DNA from: Pseudonocardia sp. CNS-004
GTDB lineage: Bacteria > Actinomycetota > Actinomycetes > Mycobacteriales > Pseudonocardiaceae
Length of the DNA: 64,000 nt
Direction: 5' to 3'
NCBI GenBank assembly: GCA_001942185.1
Contig: MKJV01000076.1
Location: forward strand, 1-64,000
Part shown: positions 27,668 to 37,786 of the stretch, in pieces
Numbering within the stretch: position 1 is the first letter of the stretch
How the letters are laid out: each line of letters begins with the position of its first letter
Program-made: the position numbers and the translations under genes
Notes under the pieces: model-generated
Told to the model about the DNA's origin: nothing
The model's input: the letters and a program-made list of their open reading frames with translations, nothing else
The model's database searches: none

Positions 27668-28569
27668 TGCTGGCCCTTCCTCCTGGCCGCGGGGCGATCG
27701 CACGCCTCCACCAGCCAGGACAACGGTTCGCGGCCCCGTACGACGGGGTTGGACAAGGTGCCGACCTGCGCGATGTCGATGTCGACCCGGTCGCCCTCGG
27801 TGAGCGAGAAGCTCAGCTCGGGGACGATGCCCGTGCCGGTGGACAGGATCGCGCCGTCGGGGAAGTCGCTGGGGAAGTAGAGCGCGTCCACCAGCTCCTC
27901 GAGCGTGCGGTGCAGGCGGGCGGTGCTCGTCTCGCCCTCGAACACGACGGCGTCGTCGCGCACGACCTTCATGGTGATCGCGAGATCGGCGGTGTCGACC
28001 TCCCACGCCGGCCGGATACCCGTTGCCAGCGCGCAGGAACCGTTGAAGATCTTCGCCTGCGGGATGTAGAGCGGGTTGACGCCCTCGATGGAGCGCGAGC
28101 TCATGTCGTTGCAGACCGTGTAGCCGACGATCTCGCCGCGGCTGTTGGAGACGATCGCGAGCTCCGGCTCGGGCACGTCGACCTCGGAGTCGGCGCGCAC
28201 GGCCACCGGCTCGCCGTCGGTGACCACCCGCCACGCCACCGCCTTGAGGAAGAGCTCGGGGCGCGGGGCGTCGTAGACCAGCTCGTAGACCGAGGCCTGC
28301 ACGCTCTCCTCGACACGACCCTCGCGCGAGCGCTCGTACGTGACGCCGGACGCCCACACCTCGGTGCGGCCGTCGACCGGCGGCAGGTAGGTGACGGTGC
28401 CGGCGTCGACCTCCGGCCCGGCCGGCTCCAGCCCGGCGCGCAGGGCGTCGAGCGGTTCGCGCAGGAGCTCGGCGACCGACCCGTAGCGAACCGGGGCGAT
28501 CTTGCCGTCCCGGCGCACTCCGACGCGCGGCTGCGCCGCCCCCTGCTCGACGTAGCGGACGATCTCCAT
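27664..28569 (-). CDS. fumarylacetoacetase-family dehydratase (2-keto-3-deoxypentonate dehydratase-like)
   Basis: A 301-residue intact FAH-fold protein. [25 protein letters not shown] and [16 protein letters not shown] are the family blocks with acidic metal ligands. FAH members act on C-C or C-O bonds of 2-keto acids; the size, the VTYERS segment and the ALDH partner fit 2-dehydro-3-deoxy-D-arabinonate/xylonate dehydratase of the oxidative (Weimberg) pentose pathway. No sugar dehydrogenase or sugar-acid dehydratase is in the window, so the upstream steps are not proved. It is divergent from a GntR regulator. Confidence 0.75.
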   Translation of the reverse strand: MEIVRYVEQGAAQPRVGVRRDGKIAPVRYGSVAELLREPLDALRAGLEPAGPEVDAGTVTYLPPVDGRTEVWASGVTYERSREGRVEESVQASVYELVYDAPRPELFLKAVAWRVVTDGEPVAVRADSEVDVPEPELAIVSNSRGEIVGYTVCNDMSSRSIEGVNPLYIPQAKIFNGSCALATGIRPAWEVDTADLAITMKVVRDDAVVFEGETSTARLHRTLEELVDALYFPSDFPDGAILSTGTGIVPELSFSLTEGDRVDIDIAQVGTLSNPVVRGREPLSWLVEACDRPAARRKGQQ

Positions 28570-28610
28570 GCTTCACCGGCTCCTGTCCGTAGCGTCAATG
28601 CTTCGCCCGG

Positions 28611-28622
28611 ATCCTATAGGAT
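28611..28622. promoter_or_regulatory. GntR operator, perfect palindrome
   Basis: ATCCTATAGGAT is a perfect 12-bp palindrome between the divergent FAH and GntR genes, 10 bases before the GntR start. GntR/FCD regulators bind short palindromes of this length. It likely controls both directions. Confidence 0.65.
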
Positions 28623-28632
28623 TCGGCCGGTG

Positions 28633-29313
28633 ATGCCAGGGCGGCTGGTCGACGACGTCCACGAGACGATCAAGGCGCGGATCATGGACCATGAGATCGC
28701 GCCCGGCGCCCGCCTGTCCATCGACGGGCTCGCCCGGGAGCTCGGGGTCTCCCCCACGCCCGTCCGCGAGGCGCTGGCCAGGCTGGAGTCGGCGCAGCTC
28801 GTCGTGAAGGAGCCGCTGCGCGGCTACCGCACCACACCGCTGCTCACGCCCGCCCAGCTCGCCGACCTGTACCGCTTCCGGCTGCTCATCGAGCCGTGGG
28901 CGGCCGCCACCGCCGCCGAGCGGGCCTCCCCCGACGGCCGGGCCCGGCTCGAGTCCGAGCTCGCCACGGCCGACGCCCCCGAGTCCGACACCTACGCGGC
29001 GTACCGGGCGTTCTCCGCCCACGACGCGCGCTTCCACCTGCTGCTCGCCGAGCTCGCGGGCAGCGACCAGGTGCGGGAGGCGTTCCAGCGCACCAACTGG
29101 CACCTGCACATCTACCGGCAGCACTACCACCGCGGCATCGGCCCGCAGGCCCTCGCCGAACACCGGCGGATCACCGACGCCGTGCTCGCCTGCGACCCCA
29201 CGGCAGCGGCGGACGCGATGCGGGAACACCTGGAGCTGTCGCACGGCCGGCTGCGCCCGGACGAGGCGAGGGATGACGTGCGACCCGGAGGAGACCATGA
29301 CCATTCTCGATGA
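28633..29313 (+). CDS. GntR-family regulator, FCD (FadR) subfamily
   Basis: About 226 residues. The winged helix reads LVDDVHETIKARIMDHEIAPG then LARELGVSPTPVREALARL. The FCD ligand domain follows, with DARFHLLLAELAG, HLHIYRQHYH and EHRRITDAVLACD carrying the metal-binding Asp/His set. It probably senses a sugar acid or 2-keto acid. The C-terminus overlaps the start of the FAD-linked oxidase by 17 bases, so they are one operon, while FAH and ALDH run the other way. Confidence 0.88.
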   Translation: MPGRLVDDVHETIKARIMDHEIAPGARLSIDGLARELGVSPTPVREALARLESAQLVVKEPLRGYRTTPLLTPAQLADLYRFRLLIEPWAAATAAERASPDGRARLESELATADAPESDTYAAYRAFSAHDARFHLLLAELAGSDQVREAFQRTNWHLHIYRQHYHRGIGPQALAEHRRITDAVLACDPTAAADAMREHLELSHGRLRPDEARDDVRPGGDHDHSR

Positions 29314-30666
29314 CCTTGCGGCCGGCCTCCCGTCCGACGCGGTGCTCACCGACCCCGCCAGCACCGACGCCTACCGCTTCGACGAGGCCAGCTTCTGCGA
29401 CGCGGGCTCCCCGCTCGCCGTCGTCCGCCCCACGGAGACCGAGCAGGTGCAGCACGTGCTGCGGGTGGCGTCGGCGCACCGCGTGCCGGTGGTGCCGCAG
29501 GGTGCCCGTTCGGGTCTCTCCGGCGCCGCCAACGCCGTGGACGGCGGGATCGTGCTCTCGCTGACCCGGATGGACCGCATCCTGGAGATCGACCCCGTCG
29601 ACCAGGTGGCCGTCGTCGAACCCGGGGTGCTCAACGCCGTGCTGTCGCGCGCGGTGCTGGAGCAGGGCCTGTACTACCCGCCCGACCCGTCGTCGTGGGA
29701 GCTGTCGACGATCGGCGGCAACCTCGCCACCAACGCGGGCGGGCTGTGCTGCGTGAAGTACGGGGTCACGGCCGACTTCGTGCGCGGCGTCGAGGTCGTC
29801 ACGGCGTCCGGCGAGCTGCTGCGCACCGGACGGCGCACCGCGAAGGGCGTGGCGGGCTACGACCTCACCAAGCTGATCGTCGGCTCCGAGGGCACCCTCG
29901 GGGTGATCACGAAGGCCACCCTCGGCCTGAAGCCCGCCCCCGAGGCGGCGCTCACCATGGCGGCGGCGTTCGGCTCGGCCGCCGACGCGCTGTCGGCCGT
30001 CACCCGGATCATGGCCGCGGGCCTGCAGCCGTCGCTGTGCGAGTTCCTCGACGGCGTCACCGTGCGCGCCATCCAGGACTACCGCGACATGGGCCTGCCC
30101 ACCGGCGTCGGCGCACTGCTGCTCACCCAGTCCGACCGCGGACCCCGCGCCGCCGCGGACGCGAGGCGATGGGCACGATCTGCACCGAGCTGGGCGCCCT
30201 GGACGTCGCCGTCGCCTCCGACGCCGCCGAGTCCGAGATGCTCATGCAGGCCCGCCGGATCGTCCACTTCGCGGTGGAGAAGCTCGGCTCCACCCTCATC
30301 GACGACGTCGCCGTGCCCCGCGCCCGGCTCGTGGACCTCCTCGACGGCATCACCGCGATCGCCGAGGAGCACGACGTCGTCGTGTCCTGCCCCGGCCACG
30401 TCGGCGACGGCAACATGCACCCCACCGTGATCTTCGACGGCGGCGACCCGGCCGCCGTGGAACGCGCCCAGAAAGCGTTCGACGCGATCATGCAGCTGGG
30501 CCTCGCCCTCGGCGGGACGATCACCGGAGAACACGGCGTGGGCGTCCTGAAACGCGACTGGCTGGCGACAGAACTGGGCGACCTGAGCCTGACCCTGCAC
30601 CACAAGATCAAGAAGGCCTTCGACCCGGAAGGCATCCTGAACCCGGGCAAGGTCCTGGCGACCTGA
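29297..30666 (+). CDS. FAD-linked oxidase, glycolate/D-lactate oxidase GlcD type (one frameshift)
   Basis: A protein of about 456 residues. The VAO-type FAD domain is clear: VPQGARSGLSGAANA, STIGGNLATNAGG, KYGVTADFVRGVEVV, KLIVGSEGTLGVIT. The C-terminal domain ends with CPGHVGDGNMHPT and GTITGEHGVG, the 2-hydroxyacid oxidase signature. A frameshift near 30165 lies between. The ATG at 29297 has GGAGGAG 4 bases upstream. It oxidises a 2-hydroxy acid (glycolate, D-lactate or similar) to a 2-keto acid. Context suggests a product or side stream of sugar-acid breakdown. Confidence 0.87.
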
Positions 30667-30722
30667 TGTCGGTAAAGCCACTTTCATGACGTCCACGGTC
30701 GTGAAAGTGGCTTTGCTGACAT
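30666..30722. terminator. long stem-loop between convergent genes
   Basis: AAAGCCACTTTCATGAC pairs with GTCGTGAAAGTGGCTTT, flanked by matching ATGTC and GACAT, giving about 24 paired bases with a 7-base loop. It fills the space between the FAD oxidase and the dehydrogenase that converge here. Probably a bidirectional terminator. Confidence 0.7.
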
Positions 30723-30726
30723 GCGA

Positions 30727-31772
30727 TCAACCCAGCGCCGCCACCAGGGCCTCCGTCGCCTCCGTCGTCGTTGCCGTTCCGCCCAGGTCCCTCGTGCGCG
30801 TCTCCGGCTTCGCCAGTGTCGTCTCCATCGCGCGGACGATGTCGGCGGCCGCCGCGGCGTGGCCCAGGTGGTCCAGCATCAGCGCGGCCGACCACACGGC
30901 GCCCGCCGGGTTGGCGATGCCCTGGCCCGCGATGTCCGGCGCGAGCCGTGCACCGGCTCGAACATCGACGGGAACTCCTTCTCCGGGTTCAGGTTGGCCG
31001 ACGGGGCGATGCCGATCGAGCCGGCGACGGCCGCGGCGAGGTCGGAGAGGATGTCGCCGAACAGGTTCGAGCCGACCACCACGTCGAACCGCTGCGGCTG
31101 CAGTACGAACTTGGCGGCCAGTGCGTCGATGTGCTCGCTGTCCCACCGCACGTCCGGGTGCCGGGCGGCGCGCTCGGCCACGACCTCGTCCCAGAACGGG
31201 AGGGTGTGCACGATCCCGTTGGACTTGGTGGCCGACGTGACGTACCCCTTCCGGGAGGCCGCCAGGTCGAACGCGAAGTCGGCGATCCGGCTGACCCCGA
31301 CGCGCGTGAAGATCGATTCCTGGACGGCGAGCTCGTCCGGGAAGCCGCGGTTCACCCGGCCGCCGACCTCGGAGTACTCGCCCTCGTTGTTCTCCCGCAC
31401 CACCACGAAGTCGACGGCGTCGGCCGTCCGCAGGGGGCTCTGCACGCCCTCGAACACCCGGATCGGGCGCAGGTTGACGTACTGGCGGAACGCGCGGCGG
31501 ATCGGGATGAGCAGACCCCACAGCGACACGTGGTCGGGCACGCCGGGCCAGCCGACGGCGCCGAGCAGGATCGCGTCGAACCCGCGCAGCGTGTCGATGC
31601 CGTCGGCGGGCATCATCGCGCCCTCGCGCTCGTAACGCTGGCAGGACCAGTCGAACTCGGTGTAGTCGAGCGTGACGCCGTGGCGGGCGCAGGCGGCGTC
31701 GAGCACGGTGCGGGCGGAGTCGATGACCTCGGTTCCGATCCCGTCCCCGGGGATCACGGCGATTCTGTTCAC
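30727..31772 (-). CDS. tartrate/D-malate dehydrogenase-like (isopropylmalate dehydrogenase family, one frameshift)
   Basis: Beta-decarboxylating dehydrogenase. IAVIPGDGIGTEVIDSA starts it; GAVGWPGVPDHVSLWG and VNLRPIRVFEGV are characteristic of tartrate dehydrogenase/D-malate dehydrogenase rather than LeuB. FVVRENNEGEYSEVGG and VVGSNLFGDILSDLAA hold substrate and metal residues. A frameshift near 30952 precedes the last block, APDIAGQGIANPAGA. It probably oxidises D-malate or tartrate with NAD. It converges with the FAD oxidase and fits the hydroxyacid catabolic theme. Confidence 0.83.
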
Positions 31773-31925
31773 GCGGGGATCCCATCACGGATGGCGGGAG
31801 CGCGTCGCCCTGCACCCGCGCCGCCGAGGTCCTCCCGGCCCGGCGAGTGACCTGGACGAGTGGTGCCGCACTCGGCCGGTGGCCATGGCCGGTGAGGGAC
31901 GTGGCGACGGGCCGACCGGTGGCTC

Positions 31926-31989
31926 GTGATCGCCGGGAATGGTGCCGGGACGACTGATCTGTCGCCCCACCACCACTTCCGGTGATCAC
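31926..31989. repeat. palindromic repeat family, copy 2
   Basis: Arms GTGATCGCCGGGAATGGTG and CACCACTTCCGGTGATCAC pair with three mismatches; the centre contains GACTGATCTGTC. It is the only structure I see in the 374-base gap 31773-32146. Confidence 0.8.
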
Positions 31990-32146
31990 GACCCCGGTTG
32001 GCCGGCGACCCGCGGGGCCGGGAGGCGCGGAGGTCCTGGCGGTGCACCCGAGCGTCGTGATCGTGTCGAGTCGGCCACCGACCTACGCGATGGCCGGCTC
32101 GACCTCGAACCGCACGGCGGGCGCCGCGTCCCCGGTGCCGCGTCCT

Positions 32147-33138
32147 CTAGTAGGGGGCGGCGGTGGCCGCGTACTGCGGGGCCGGCCGGTCCTCGCCGTT
32201 CGGGAACGAGATCACGGCCGGGTTGCCGTCCGAGGTGTAGCGGCCCGCGGGGTTGGCCGCCATCTTGTCGAGCCACACCGTCGACCCGAACTCGGCCTCG
32301 CTCCCGTCCGGGCCCTGCGAGCGGATCCGCGGGATGGCGTGGAGCGCGAAGTCCTCCGTGTACGGCGACGGCGCCGGGTTCGCGCCCACCAGCAGCACAC
32401 CCGAGTAGTCGTACCCGTCGCCGCGGGCGGCGAGCTCCGTTTCGCGCGGCCGCGCACCGAACGGGAGCGCGAGAGTCTGGGGCTGGTACCCGGGCACGCG
32501 TCGCGGATCATCTTGTCGCCGCGGGCGATGTCCTGGCGCGCCTTCTCCGCCGACGCGGTGCGCAGGTTGGTGTGGCCGAACGTGTGGTTGCCGACCTCGA
32601 AGCCGTTGTCGTGCAGCCAGCGCATCGCCGCGGCGCCGGGCTCACCGCCGCCGAACGGGCCCGCGTTGACGTACATGCTCGCCACCGGCCGGAACCCGGG
32701 GTGGGCGGCGGCGACGTCGAGCAGGATGCGCACCGCGGTGCCGGGCGCGGGCGTGCCGTCGGGGCCGAGCGTGATCGTGGTGGGGTCGCCGTCGTCGAAC
32801 GTCAGCACCACGGGATGGGCGCCTGCCGGGATGTCGATGCGTCCCGTGGCGAACTCGGCCGTGGTGACCGGCACGTAGTTCTCGCGCGCGAGGCGTTCCA
32901 GCTCGGCCCGGAAATCGGCCGGGGTGCGGTCGTACACGGATGTGGTGGTGTCGACGATCCGGTGGTACATCAGCACCGGAACACGGCCCAGTTCGTTGGC
33001 CTGCACCTGCGCGGGATCGACGGGTGCAGGCGCCGGGGCCGGCTGCGCGGAAAGGGATTCTTCGGCGCCCGAATCCGCTCCGCATCCAGCGGCGAGAAGC
33101 ACGGCGACCGACGCCGCAACGATACGCAACCGAGGCAT
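32147..33138 (-). CDS. polysaccharide deacetylase lipoprotein (one frameshift)
   Basis: An exported NodB-domain protein. The signal peptide ends in LLAAGC, a lipobox, followed by an Ala/Pro-rich linker. VLMYHRIVD starts the domain, VVLTFDDGDP supplies the catalytic aspartates and GNHTFGHTNLRT the metal histidines. A frameshift near 32500 precedes YQPQTLALPFGARP and the C-terminal part. It deacetylates an extracellular polysaccharide, possibly peptidoglycan or a capsule; target unknown. It is divergent from the DUF4015 hydrolase gene, 123 bases away. Confidence 0.85.
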
Positions 33139-33261
33139 ATGGGGACGTTACCCAGGGAACGCCCGACTCCATTGCTTGATCACACCATGGTGTTGTTCCT
33201 GCACACGGCTGGGCCGGGTACTGCGAGAGTGATCACCTTCCACCGTGCAGAAGGAGTTCCG

Positions 33262-34836
33262 ATGGACGGTCCGGTGTCCACGCCCCACCGGTTCCTCGTG
33301 CCGACCGCGATCACGCTGATCGGGGCCGGCGCGGTGGTTCTCGTCGTGGCGTGGCTGCAGCCGGACGTCACCGTAACCGGGGTGGCCGACGGCGGCTCGT
33401 TCGCCCCGGCCGCCCTCCGTGACGTCCAGATCACCGCGCTCGTGGACCCGGCCGAGGTCGAGGTCATCCTCGACGGCGCGCCGGCACCGGTGCGCCGCGA
33501 CGACAAGCGGTTCCTGCTCGACGCGTCGTCGCTCCCCGAGGGCGAGCACACCATCCTCATCACCTCGCCGGACGCGGCCATGCCGCTGCCCGGACCCGGC
33601 ACGAAGATCGACTTCACGGTGGACGCCACCGCGCCGGCCATGCTCGTCGACCCGGTTGCCCCGACGGCGCTCGACGCGTCCGCGAGGTGAAGGGCCGGGT
33701 CGAGGGCGCCGACGAGCTCCTCGTCAACGGAGCACCGTACGAGCTGGACGACGACGGCGCCTTCACCGTCACGGAGGCTGCCGGCACCGCCGACGTCGAC
33801 CTGGTGGCGCGCGACGAGGCCGGCAACACGACCGTGCAGAAGGTGCCGATCCCGGTGCAGCACCCGGGCATGCGCGCCGTGCACATGACGGCGCAGGCGT
33901 GGGCCGCGCCGTCGCTGCGCGAGCCGGTGCTGCAGCTGGCGGAGGAAGGCGCCATCGACGCCGTCCAGCTGGACATCAAGGACGAGGACGGCGTGATCGG
34001 CTACACCTCCCAGGTGCCGCTGGCCGTCGAGATCGACGCGAACAAGGGCTACTACGACGCGCGCGCCGCGCTCGACCAGATGCACGCCGCCGGGATCCGG
34101 GTCGTGGGGCGGATCGTGGTGTTCCGCGACCCGGTGCTCGGGGAGGCTCGTGGAAGGACGGGCACCACGAACGGCTGGTGCAGAACGCCGACGGCGACCC
34201 CTATTCGGGTGGTTACGGTCAGTACTCGTTCACGAACTTCGCCGATCCGGCGGTGCGCGCCTACAACATCGCGCTCGCCGAGGAAGCGGCCGCGCTCGGG
34301 TTCGACGAGATCCTGTACGACTACGTGCGGCGCCCGGACGGCGCCATTTCCGGAATGCATTTCGAGGGCCTGACGACGAGCCCGGAGCGGTCGATCGCCG
34401 ACTTCCTCGCGGAGACCCGCCCGGTGGTACGCAAGCACGGCGCACTGCTCGGGGCGTCGGTGTTCGGGATCGCGGCGACGCGACCCCAGCAGATCGCGCA
34501 GGACATCACGATGATGGCGCCGTACGCCGACTTACATCGCCCCGATGACCGTACCCGTCGCGAGTTGGTCGCGGCGAGTACGACGTGGCGAACCCGGAGT
34601 CCTCGCCCTACGACATCACGGCCCGCTCGCTCGCCGACTTCGTGAAGCTCACCCAGGGCACCTCCAGCTCGGTGATCCCCTGGCTGCAGGCCTTCACGCT
34701 CCGGGTGCCCTACGGGGCGAGCGAGGTACGCGCGCAGATCGAGGCCGCAGAGGCGAACGGCATCCGCTCGTTCATCCTCTGGGACCCGAACTGCCGCTAC
34801 TCCCAGGCCGACGCGCTGCGACCGTCGACCCAGTAA
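33262..34836 (+). CDS. putative glycosyl hydrolase, DUF4015 (three frameshifts)
   Basis: One N-terminal membrane helix (AITLIGAGAVVLVVAWL), then two Ig-like/bacterial adhesion-type repeats (VEVILDGAPAPV; ADELLVNGAPYELDDDG), then the TIM-barrel DUF4015 domain: MRAVHMTAQAWA, AVQLDIKDEDG, YYDARAALDQMHAAGIRVVG, FDEILYDYVRRPDG, FILWDPNCRYS. Frameshifts near 33688, 34150 and 34535 are bridged. AAGGAG precedes the ATG at 33262. It acts outside the cell on an unknown polysaccharide, and pairs in context with the deacetylase. Confidence 0.78.
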
Positions 34837-34857
34837 CCGTCCACGCAGTGACGCCGG

Positions 34858-35545
34858 TCAGTCGCCCTTGACGTTCAGCACCTGCCGCAGCGTGTGGTCG
34901 ACCGTCACCAGGTCCTTCGCGTCCTCCATCACGACGTCGATGGGCTTGTAGGCCCCCGGGATCTCGTCCAGGAACGCCTCGGCGTTCGCCGCCCGCCACT
35001 CGATGCCCCGCATCGCCTCGGCGAGCTGCTCGACCGTGAACTTCTCCCGCGCGCGCGCCGGGAGAAGTTGCGCACCACCGCTCGCACAGCTGCTGCGCGG
35101 TGCGGACGTGCCGCTGCGCGATCTTGTTGCCCACCCCGCGGGAACCGGAGTGCAGGAACACCCACAGCCGATCGGCCTCGTCGAGGCACAGCTCGATGAA
35201 GTGGTTCCCGGAGCCGAGCGTGCCGAGCTGCAGCCGCCAGTTCCGCGCGTAGGACGCCGGGTCGAACTCCGCCTGCTCGGCGAGCGTCTCCAGCCCGGCG
35301 ACGCGGGCCGCGGCCGTGTCCGTGAGCCGCCGGTTGTAGCCGCCCTTGGACACGGGTACGGCCGCCTCGATCGACTCCCGCAGCGCCGCGAGCTCGCCCC
35401 GCGCGCCGATGTCGTCCTTCGTGAGCTGGGTGCGCACGGCCGCCATCCCGCACCCGATGTCGACGCCGACGCTCGCCGGCATCACGGCCCGGACGGTGGG
35501 GATCACGCTGCCCGCGCCGCCCGTCAGGGTCGGGAACGAGGATCG
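34858..35545 (-). pseudogene. rtcB: RtcB-family RNA ligase, internally deleted remnant
   Basis: RtcB joins 2',3'-cyclic-phosphate or 3'-phosphate ends to 5'-OH RNA. Present here are SVIPTVRAVMPASVGVDIG with CGM (metal cysteine), GGYNRRLTD, LGTLGSGNHFIELCLD, VFLHSGSRGVGN, and the C-terminal FTVEQLAEAMRGIEW, DEIPGAYKPIDVVM and LRQVLNVKGD. Missing are roughly the first 80 residues and about 170 residues between LCERW and EKFTVEQ, including the region of the guanylylated histidine. These losses are far larger than the one-base shifts elsewhere. The internal junction lies at an inverted repeat (35041-35067). Confidence 0.75.
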
Positions 35546-36047
35546 TGGAGAGGATCCGCCGGGTCCGTCCCGTGCCGGGCCCGTGCGCCAGGAACGGTTC
35601 GAGCACCTCCAGCATGCGTTCCTGCAGCTGCCCCAGCTCGTCGTCGGACAGCCACAGCGCGGCCTGCCGCATGCTGACGCCGTCCCGCAGCGGGTCGAGG
35701 TCGTCCCGCGCCAGGTAGCGGTCGAAGTCACCGGCGAGCCCCGCGAGGTAGACGGTGAACATCGTCCGCAGCCGGTCGCGGTCGGGCGCCTCGTTGTCCG
35801 CATCGGCCGCGGCCGGGTTGAGCGCGTAGGTCCGCTCCACCGCGCCCCGTACCCGGCGCTCGTCGGTCACGACCAGTACGCCCGCGTTCACCAGCACGCC
35901 GACGTGCCGGTACAGGGTGGTCGTGGGCGTGTCCGGCATCAGCTCGGCAAGCTGGCCGGTGGTCAGTGAGCGGCCGATCAGGGCCTGGACCACGCGCCAT
36001 CGCACCGGCTGGTGCAGCAGGTCGGCGAGCGACGTCTCGGGTGCCAC
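35530..36047 (-). CDS. winged-helix regulator (ArsR-like), 3' end lost
   Basis: Starts MAPETSLADLLHQPVRWRVV; the helix-turn-helix is RSLTTGQLAELMPDT then TTLYRHVGVLVNAGVL. A helical C-terminal part follows (MFTVYLAGLAGDFDRYL, LSDDELGQLQERMLEVL) and the recognisable gene ends at RRILSTILVPDPD. No stop follows; the frame runs into rtcB sequence in another register, so the junction of a deletion seems to lie here. Divergent from the small gene at 36117, with an AT-rich palindrome between, so it likely controls that gene and itself. Confidence 0.75.
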
Positions 36048-36068
36048 CCTCGACCTCCATTTCCAGAT

Positions 36069-36084
36069 CTGGTATTAATATCAG
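36069..36084. promoter_or_regulatory. AT-rich palindromic operator
   Basis: CTGGTATTAATATCAG is a 16-bp palindrome with one mismatched pair, centred on ATTAAT, in a very GC-rich context. It lies between the divergent HTH regulator and the small gene, 33 bases before the latter. Confidence 0.55.
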
Positions 36085-36116
36085 TAGCAGGAACAGCCTA
36101 TCGAGGAGGCCTCACC

Positions 36117-36488
36117 ATGGGCACTGTCCACGTCGACGACAACGCCGTCACGGTGACGCTCTCGGCCGTGGAGAAGCTCTTCTGCGGCGGGAGGTCCCGG
36201 CTCGTGGTGCCCCGCTCCGAGATCCGCCACACCGAACGGGTGGACCGGCCCACCCGGGCCTCCGCCACGGGCGTCGGCCACGCCGGGCTGCGGGTGACCG
36301 GCGTCCTCAAGCTGGGCCGCTCGGGCGTCGGGTCACCCACGAGCCGCTTCGTCAGCGTCCGGCGCTGGCTGCCCGCGCTGCGGATCGTGGTCAGCGACGG
36401 GTTCCGCGAGCAGCTGGGCTACCACGAGATCCTGATCAGCACGCCGGACGCGGACCGCGCCACCGCCGCGCTGGCGGCACCGCGGTGA
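36117..36488 (+). CDS. hypothetical protein, 123 residues, PH-like
   Basis: Starts MGTVHVDDNAVTVTLSAVEK with GAGGAGG just upstream. It has alternating beta-strand-like segments (RLVVPRSEIRHTERV, AGLRVTGVLKLGR, RFVSVRRWLPALRIVVSDG, YHEILISTPDADRA), reminiscent of small bacterial PH-like domains. No catalytic motif is visible. Divergent from, and probably regulated by, the winged-helix protein. Function unknown. Confidence 0.65.
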   Translation: MGTVHVDDNAVTVTLSAVEKLFCGGRSRLVVPRSEIRHTERVDRPTRASATGVGHAGLRVTGVLKLGRSGVGSPTSRFVSVRRWLPALRIVVSDGFREQLGYHEILISTPDADRATAALAAPR

Positions 36489-36504
36489 CACCGACGTCCC
36501 ACCC

Positions 36505-37272
36505 TCACCCGCGCTGCGCCACGGCGAAGATCCGGCGGAACGGGAACCACGTGCTCCCGTCGGGGCGCACGGGGTAGGCCGCACGCAGGCGGGGCGCCAG
36601 CTCCGCGCGGAACGCCTCGTAGTCAGCGGGTTCCAGGGCGTCGCGCACCGGGCGGAGCGCGGTGCCGCTGACCCACCGCAGCACCGGGTCCGCACCCGTG
36701 AGGCGCTGCAGGTAGGTGGTCTCCCAGACGTCGACGGCCGCGGCGTGGGCGGCGAAGAGCTCCGCGTACTCGGCCGGCTCCGGCACGGCCAGCTCGCCGC
36801 GCAGCTCCACGCTCCCCCGCCACCGGGGCTCCGCGACGAGCTGCCGGATCAGCGCGTGGGACGGGGCACCCAGGTTGCCCGGCACCTGCATCGCGAACCA
36901 CGCCCCCGACGGCAGCGCATCCAGCCAGCGGGGCAGCAGCTGCGGATGCGACGGCACCCACTGGAGCACGGCATTGGTGATCACGACATCGGTGTCGGGG
37001 GACGGCGTCCAGTCGACGACGTCGGCGAGCTCCGCGGCGATCCCCCGCTCCCGCGCTGCCGCGACCATCTCGGGAGACGAGTCGACCGCCCGCACGTCGG
37101 CGCCGGGCCAGCGGGCGGTGAGCACCTCGGTGAGGTGCCCGGGACCGCACCCCAGGTCGACGACCCGCCGCGGCGCGGTGGCCCCCACCCTGGCCAGCAG
37201 GTCGTGGAACGGGCGCGAGCGGTGGTCGTCGAAGCCGAGGTAGAGCGTGGGATCCCAGGACGTGGATGTCAC
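36505..37272 (-). CDS. tam: trans-aconitate 2-methyltransferase
   Basis: SAM-dependent methyltransferase of 255 residues that esterifies trans-aconitate, a spontaneous and inhibitory by-product of the TCA cycle. VVDLGCGPGHLTEVL binds SAM, TNAVLQWVPSHPQLLPRW and WFAMQVPGNLGAPSH are characteristic of Tam, and WETTYLQRLTGADPVLRW follows. It starts at a GTG overlapping the stop of the upstream hypothetical gene. Intact. Confidence 0.88.
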   Translation of the reverse strand: MTSTSWDPTLYLGFDDHRSRPFHDLLARVGATAPRRVVDLGCGPGHLTEVLTARWPGADVRAVDSSPEMVAAARERGIAAELADVVDWTPSPDTDVVITNAVLQWVPSHPQLLPRWLDALPSGAWFAMQVPGNLGAPSHALIRQLVAEPRWRGSVELRGELAVPEPAEYAELFAAHAAAVDVWETTYLQRLTGADPVLRWVSGTALRPVRDALEPADYEAFRAELAPRLRAAYPVRPDGSTWFPFRRIFAVAQRG

Positions 37273-37786
37273 GATCGCCCCAAGGTGTGATCGACGTCCG
37301 CGACGACCTGGCGCAGGACGGCGAGATCGGTGCCCGGGTCGGGCCGGACCTGCAGCGCGACGCCGTCACGGCCGGGCACCTTGCGCTGCACGAACCACGC
37401 CCCGCCACCGGGGAGGTCGCGGTGGTGGCGGCTGCGGATCGCCCCCTCCACCCTGGCGTGCACCGTCTCGGGCACCCGGCCCGGCTCGGTGAGCCGCAGC
37501 CTGCGGGGCGGCAGGTCGGCGAGCAGCACCGCCCCGCCGATCGTCTCCGCCTCCTCGGCCTCCACGACCGTGAGCACGCCGCTCTTCCAGGTGGCCTTGC
37601 TGATCAGGTGCCAGCCCACGAGCCGGGCACCTCGGGGCCGGGCAACCAGAGCCCGAGGGACGTGACGACCAGCTGATCGTCGTCACCCATCGCCGCCACC
37701 GCGAGCACCCGCTCATCGGCGGCGAGCCGGCCCGCGACGTCAGCGGGCACGTCCTCGCGGCCGAACAGCTTCCGAAGAAACCTCAT
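37269..37786 (-). CDS. conserved hypothetical protein next to dnaG (one frameshift)
   Basis: Starts MRFLRKLFGREDVPADVAG and, after a frameshift near 37625, continues GWHLISKATWKSGVLTVVEA to a normal end at about 172 residues. The pattern is mostly beta (LVVTSLGLWLPGPE, RRLRLTEPGRVPETV) with a WxxI...W core; no known catalytic residues. It overlaps dnaG (ATGA) and tam (GTGA). Function unknown. Confidence 0.7.
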
